From Strigops habroptila (lineage: Eukaryota; Chordata; Aves; Psittaciformes; Psittacidae), in the NCBI RefSeq assembly GCF_004027225.2, contig NC_044277.2:98329552-98393551 (forward strand): DNA of 64,000 bases, written 5' to 3'. Each line of letters starts with the position of its first letter. Position 1 is the first letter of the stretch. The notes under the pieces are model-generated. The model saw nothing but the letters and a program-made list of their open reading frames with translations. It had not been told where the DNA came from and ran no database searches. Positions 59,701 through 64,000 of the stretch are shown here, piece after piece. Both the position numbers and the translations under genes were made by a program.

Positions 59701-62231
59701 TGCAGTTTGATTTCCTCTGTGGCTCCGCACGAGTGGCTTTAATCATTGCAAGGCTGTTTCTCTCTACACCAAGCACCAGTTTCATTCAGCAAGTGCCTTG
59801 CAGCAATTTTGCTCCTACAGATAAACAGATCTAAGCAGATGAGTCCAGATCTCAGTTCTGTGGCTTGGACTTTTCTCATTGACTTTGCTCAGACAGGGTT
59901 TTCTGAAGCCACATCCAGACCCAGACTATGAATGCAGGCATTTCCATGTTCAGAGCTCAGTGCGGAGTTGAGAAATCAGGAGGTTCTTACAGCAGGAATG
60001 TTTTTAGATCCCTTTTGCTCCTAGAAATGGGTTAGATTTTGTCCTGGACTGCATGTCTGTGATTTGGAGGAACAAGAAGGGATAATGTCCAAACAACTCA
60101 GAGTGATCTGTGGAGGCTCTGGATCTGTTTATATCTAACCCAATAGGTGAGGATTAAGCAAAGAAGAGTGAAAAACAGGCAGCCCTCACTTACAATTTCT
60201 TAAAATCTTGGACAAAGTAGCTGGATCAATATGTGAACAAAAGTGTAATCACATGTTGCTGGTGTGGCATAAGCATCTTTTCAAAGAGAAGATCTCCTAA
60301 GATGAGATCCTTTGCACGAGGGTCATGTCTGGAGACATGGTAGGAACATGTCTGGGGAGCTGGGGGGCATGTTCACCATTTCAGGTCATCTCACAGTGGG
60401 GATTTAGGGTCTTTGCAAAGTCAGGCTGCAGATGTAAGAAAGGTCAGGTGACAGGCTGTAGATCAAAGCCAACTGTGCAATGCCACTGTCTTTCTCTGTT
60501 TCAGGACTTGAGGCACTGGATCCAGGAGATCAGACTGGAATTGGACACATACAAACATGGAGTGGAAGTGGAACTGTGGTTCTGTCCTGTAAGTATAAGA
60601 TGTCCCAGACTAACTAGAGGAGACAGTGTGATAGGAGCCAATTCAGACTGTCATGCTGGACACGTAGCATGACACGTGACATTTAAGAATTCTGTTCATC
60701 TGAGTATGACGTCCGTGGAGAAACTGAAGGTGAGAAGTACAAGCTAGTCTCCACGGGAAAGGGGGTTACACCCATGGCCTGGTTTGTGTTTTATGGCTGT
60801 GTCTGAGGCATGTTTTCCTCTAGCAACTTATAATAGCTCTCCTTTATTTTTGGGCCAGCAGAAACTAGCCCAAATCTGGTCCATTAGCACAGGGCTTGTT
60901 TGTGTCTTTTCTGGAGCTCTTCTTGTTTTGGACTGTGCTGAAGATCAAATTCACTATCTTCCAGAAGAAGCCAGCTTCTGCTTTCAGTACCCTGTCCTCC
61001 ATCATCCCTTTGGTTCCAACTGGTAACAAAGGTAAATGACTCATAGGGTTGTCAGTTCTTATAGAAAACAGATTTTCTACAAGAAGTGACTCAAAGTATT
61101 CGCCTCAGTATTGAACAATGGGCCTAGTCACCCAGCAGATCCTCACAAAGCAAACAGCACTGCAACCAGAACCCAGTGTCCTGTCCCATGTTGGCAGAAA
61201 TATTATTCCAGTGGTAGCTCCGCTAGACTCAAAGGCACAATTACCAAGGATCTGATTTTAGAGGGATCAGTTAAACTCATTTATTGCATATGGATACTGT
61301 CAGGAAGAAGGGGTAAAGTATATAACCTCCTGCAGGGTGGTGGGGCAGGAACTATTTGTTATTGTGTATATCATCAGAATTCTGTTATTAGTGCAAAGCC
61401 TGACTGCTTTAGTAACCTCCCAGTGCTTTTAGCCAAGTTTTTTAGACTCAGACATCTAATTTGGGCTGGATTCTCAGTGAAGGGCTCAGTTCTGCTCCTC
61501 TTACTCTTGCCAAATGAGCCTTTACTCTCCATGTAATTCCCTTTATATCAGTATTTTTGTATTGTGTAAGTAGGCAGAATTAGGTTCCTGCAATGTCTTT
61601 TATGTCAATAGTATCATCCTTTTGTGGACAGGGATGCGAGGTACCCCTCTCAAAGTGTTTAAAGAGAGGACAGCTTGGCTACTAGTGGAGTTTCCTGGGA
61701 TCTAGCTGATATTTGAGAGTGGGCAATAGCTCTTTTATATCTTTTTCCCTTTAGTCTGCATTTGTATGGTCCAAAGTAGACCATAATTTTAGTAATTTTA
61801 AGAACTAGGGGCACTGTGATACTGTTTTAGAAGCTGGGAATTTGAAGAATTAAATTTTGAGAAATCTTCTCACACAAATGACTGCTTTTATTACATTTAA
61901 TTAGAAGGGACAACAGTTTATTATGCTGCAAAAAAAGCCACCCATACTTTAAGTATCTCCTCTGTGCCTTTAATTGCTATAATGACAGAAGTGCAACCCC
62001 AGCCTCATTTGGGAGTGTGGTTTGTGTGTGTGTACTAGAAAATGCAAGTCTTGTGTCTTATCTCCTGTGATATTCTATGATATTCTTTGTTGGTTAAATC
62101 TCAATTACATCTACAGAGAAGCCTGTGCCTCAAGTGGGTGTCTAGTTTGGTTTTCTAGGCAATCCATGAAATGCTGTCTTGATTTCTTATATTAGATATG
62201 TCCCTTATCACAGGGGAATCTCTTCCCTTCA
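56781..62231. other. Unique-looking noncoding sequence
   Basis: About 5.4 kb without a recognised exon, RNA gene or clear transposon. Frames reach 141 codons (61111-61536, plus) with no family signature. Confidence 0.5.
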
Positions 62232-62270
62232 GTATGATATGATTCTCTTCTATGATTCTACAATTCTATG
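62232..62270 (+). mobile_element. Decayed CR1-type tail
   Basis: TATGATATGATTCTCTTC, followed by TATGATTCTACAATTCTATG, is made of ATTCTATGAT-like units, as in CR1 tails at 26590-26606 and 43954-43975. Little 3' UTR is recognisable before it. Another ATTCTATGATATTCT lies at about 62072. The call rests on the tail alone. Confidence 0.5.
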
Positions 62271-62359
62271 AAAATTGACAGCAGGCCTTGTATCAGTTAT
62301 GGTGGATCAAGCTGATATGGCACTAGCTCAGAAGTTGTGAAGTAGTACTGCTGGTTTTG

Positions 62360-62569
62360 TCTTCTCTTCTCTTCTCTTCTCTTCTCTTCTCTTCTCTTCT
62401 CTTCTCTTCTCTTCTCTTCTCTTCTCTTCTCTTCTCTTCTCTTCTCTTCTCTTCTCTTCTCTTCTCTTCTCTTCTCTCCTCTTCTCTTCTCTCCTCTTCT
62501 CTTTTTTTTTTTCTTTTGCCTTGCCTTCCCTCTTCCTTTGCCTCTTCCCTTCCCTTCTCTTCCCCTGCT
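62360..62569 (+). repeat. (TCTTC)n pentamer array with T run and CCTTGCC/CTTCCC end
   Basis: Near-perfect TCTTC pentamers run from 62360 to about 62475, then TCTCC variants to about 62502. A T-rich run (about 62502-62516) and a mixed CCTTGCCTTCCC and CCCTTCCCTTCTC stretch follow to 62569. On the complementary strand it reads GGGAAG, GGCAAGG, an A-rich run, then GAAGA repeats. That is the same G-rich to A-rich order as the array at 28.2-28.5 kb. Open frames through it are repeat artefacts. Confidence 0.96.
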
Positions 62570-64000
62570 TAACTGACATTTTTTTCTACAAGGAACACAT
62601 CTTTGGAAGAATATATGGATTTTGTATTTTTTTCTAGACAAGTTACTGAAAGCCATCTATCCTTATAATGCCTTCATCTGAATTCTCTTCCTGTCTCAGT
62701 TTTCACACTGACTTTAAGCAAAATATATCATCTTCCTTTCTTCTCCCTCCTTTTTCTTTTTGTTTTGAGATTTCAGGCTCTCTAGGACGTCATGTTTTTT
62801 TCCTGATAGTTGCATTAATCTACATCCTGTTGCAGGGCTCTCATCCATTCCCCTCCAGTGGCTGGGGAGAAGCCAGGGTCTGGCAGTCCTGGATAGAAAT
62901 GGTGGGATTCATTCCATCTGACTTTATTTATCTAAACATTGAGAGTCCAGTATCAGGTATTTACTGTTAATCCTGATGCAGTCAACAGGAATTGATGGGC
63001 TTCATAGACTGATGGGTTCCACCTGGTCTAGTCATTACAGCAGTAGCCTCTGAACATCTATTTATGACTGTTGATCAGGAATTAGCAAAGCCTGTGGCCT
63101 CACTGTGGTTTAATGTTAGATAAAATGATTCCACTGGCCAAATGATACACTATTCTCTTGCCCTGTGGTGCCATAGAAGCTGAGTTAAGCACGTTGGGCA
63201 AATGACCAGAGTTTGGTCCTCACAGCTAGTCCGTTGCCTGGCAAAATGAGTTCTGGTCTTTAGGGAACTAAAACAGTAGTATTTTTAATGGTTATTACAT
63301 GCTAATTGTCACTTCGAGCCTACTCTCAGACTATTTCTTGAGGTCAGCAAACTATGACGTTTGGAAACAGCTGTGGGAACTGACTGGGGCCCTGCATGAG
63401 CTGTTTGTTACATTAATGTTCATTGTTGGAAGCACTAAGCCTTACAGAAAGGAAAAAAAAATGCTTTGGATCTCTTCCCCTTTCTCTCTTATTTCCCCTT
63501 TCTCTCATTCTGTTGCTTGACAAGTTAAAAATAAGTGAAACTGTATGGAGTGTGGTTGGGGTGATAGGACTGCAAAAGGGAGTACCTGGGAAAAGGCAGA
63601 TCCTGTAACTACTGGGTTCCTTCATCCTGAAGCCTGGCTACACTTTGTCACTGGAGCACTTGATGGCTGCGTAAAATAAACTGCCAGCTATGATCATCTC
63701 TGAGAGGTTGTTGTAACTGCAGTAGAGGGGATGGCTTTTGGCTTGCAGGGGACTCTGTGGTCTGGCTGAGCAATCAAAGAGGGTGGTAATAGCTAGGCCT
63801 AGCTATCTGGGATTGCTGGATAATGCAAAATGCCATTATTCATTTTGTTAGCTGCAAATAGCCTTTATTTACATTTCCACTTAGCTAGGTAGTTTCCTTA
63901 AGACTCCAAGAATTCAAGACGCAGATGTGTTATTAAGACGTTTAAAACATTCCCTTATTTAATGAAAATATTTTATGGAATTGAAAGCCTTTGAATTTTT
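62570..64000. other. Unique-looking noncoding sequence to the window end
   Basis: No exon, RNA gene or repeat family is recognised. The window ends in AT-rich sequence. Confidence 0.5.

Noticed and set aside
62297..62656. 119-codon minus-strand Arg/Glu/Lys repeat frame
   Set aside because: It is a translation of the TCTTC pentamer array.

Overview
The window looks like bird nuclear DNA. It is AT-leaning, intron- or desert-like sequence. Nearly every interspersed repeat I can recognise is a CR1 LINE, mostly 5'-truncated copies ending in the ATTCTATGAT-type tail. I see no Alu, B1 or L1-like elements, no operon-style gene packing and no bacterial features. I cannot name the species or the chromosome.

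Layout. Positions 1-3300 are a GC-richer block rich in purine and pyrimidine tracts, with a clear CpG island (about 1709-2245). A TATA-like stretch lies just upstream of the island. Two long polypyrimidine tracts ending in CAG, several G-quadruplex-capable G runs and a GA-rich block lie downstream. This is the only place that looks like a gene promoter or first exon. No coding exon can be recognised there, so the gene and its strand stay unnamed. From about 3.3 kb to the end (about 60 kb) I find no convincing host protein-coding exon, tRNA, rRNA or known small RNA. This fits a very large first intron or a regulatory gene desert beside the island.

Repeats. CR1 copies on the minus strand lie at about 4.9, 10.7, 13.2 and 14.1 kb. 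Plus-strand copies or tails lie at about 20.6, 25.1, 30.8, 43.8 and 62.2 kb. The 25.1-26.6 kb copy keeps an uninterrupted reading frame of about 450 codons for the reverse transcriptase and C-terminal region. Its catalytic FADD box reads FTND and its 5' half is gone, so it is a dead pseudogene. Older CR1-like fossils are visible at about 10.85, 15.4, 28.9 and possibly 41.4 kb. A candidate polyadenylated retrocopy (AATAAA, 13 nt, then A21) lies at about 18.4-18.7 kb; such copies are scarce in birds.

Simple repeats are large: purine pentamers (28.17-28.46 kb) followed by a T/G-rich block, (TTCC)n then (CCCT)n (56.47-56.78 kb), and (TCTTC)n (62.36-62.57 kb). Several small tandem repeats and strong inverted repeats (21.5, 35.9, 42.2 and 45.9 kb) are unexplained by the repeat families above. 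I found no previously undescribed multi-gene system. The most useful leads are the unannotated promoter region, the retrocopy and the inverted-repeat clusters.
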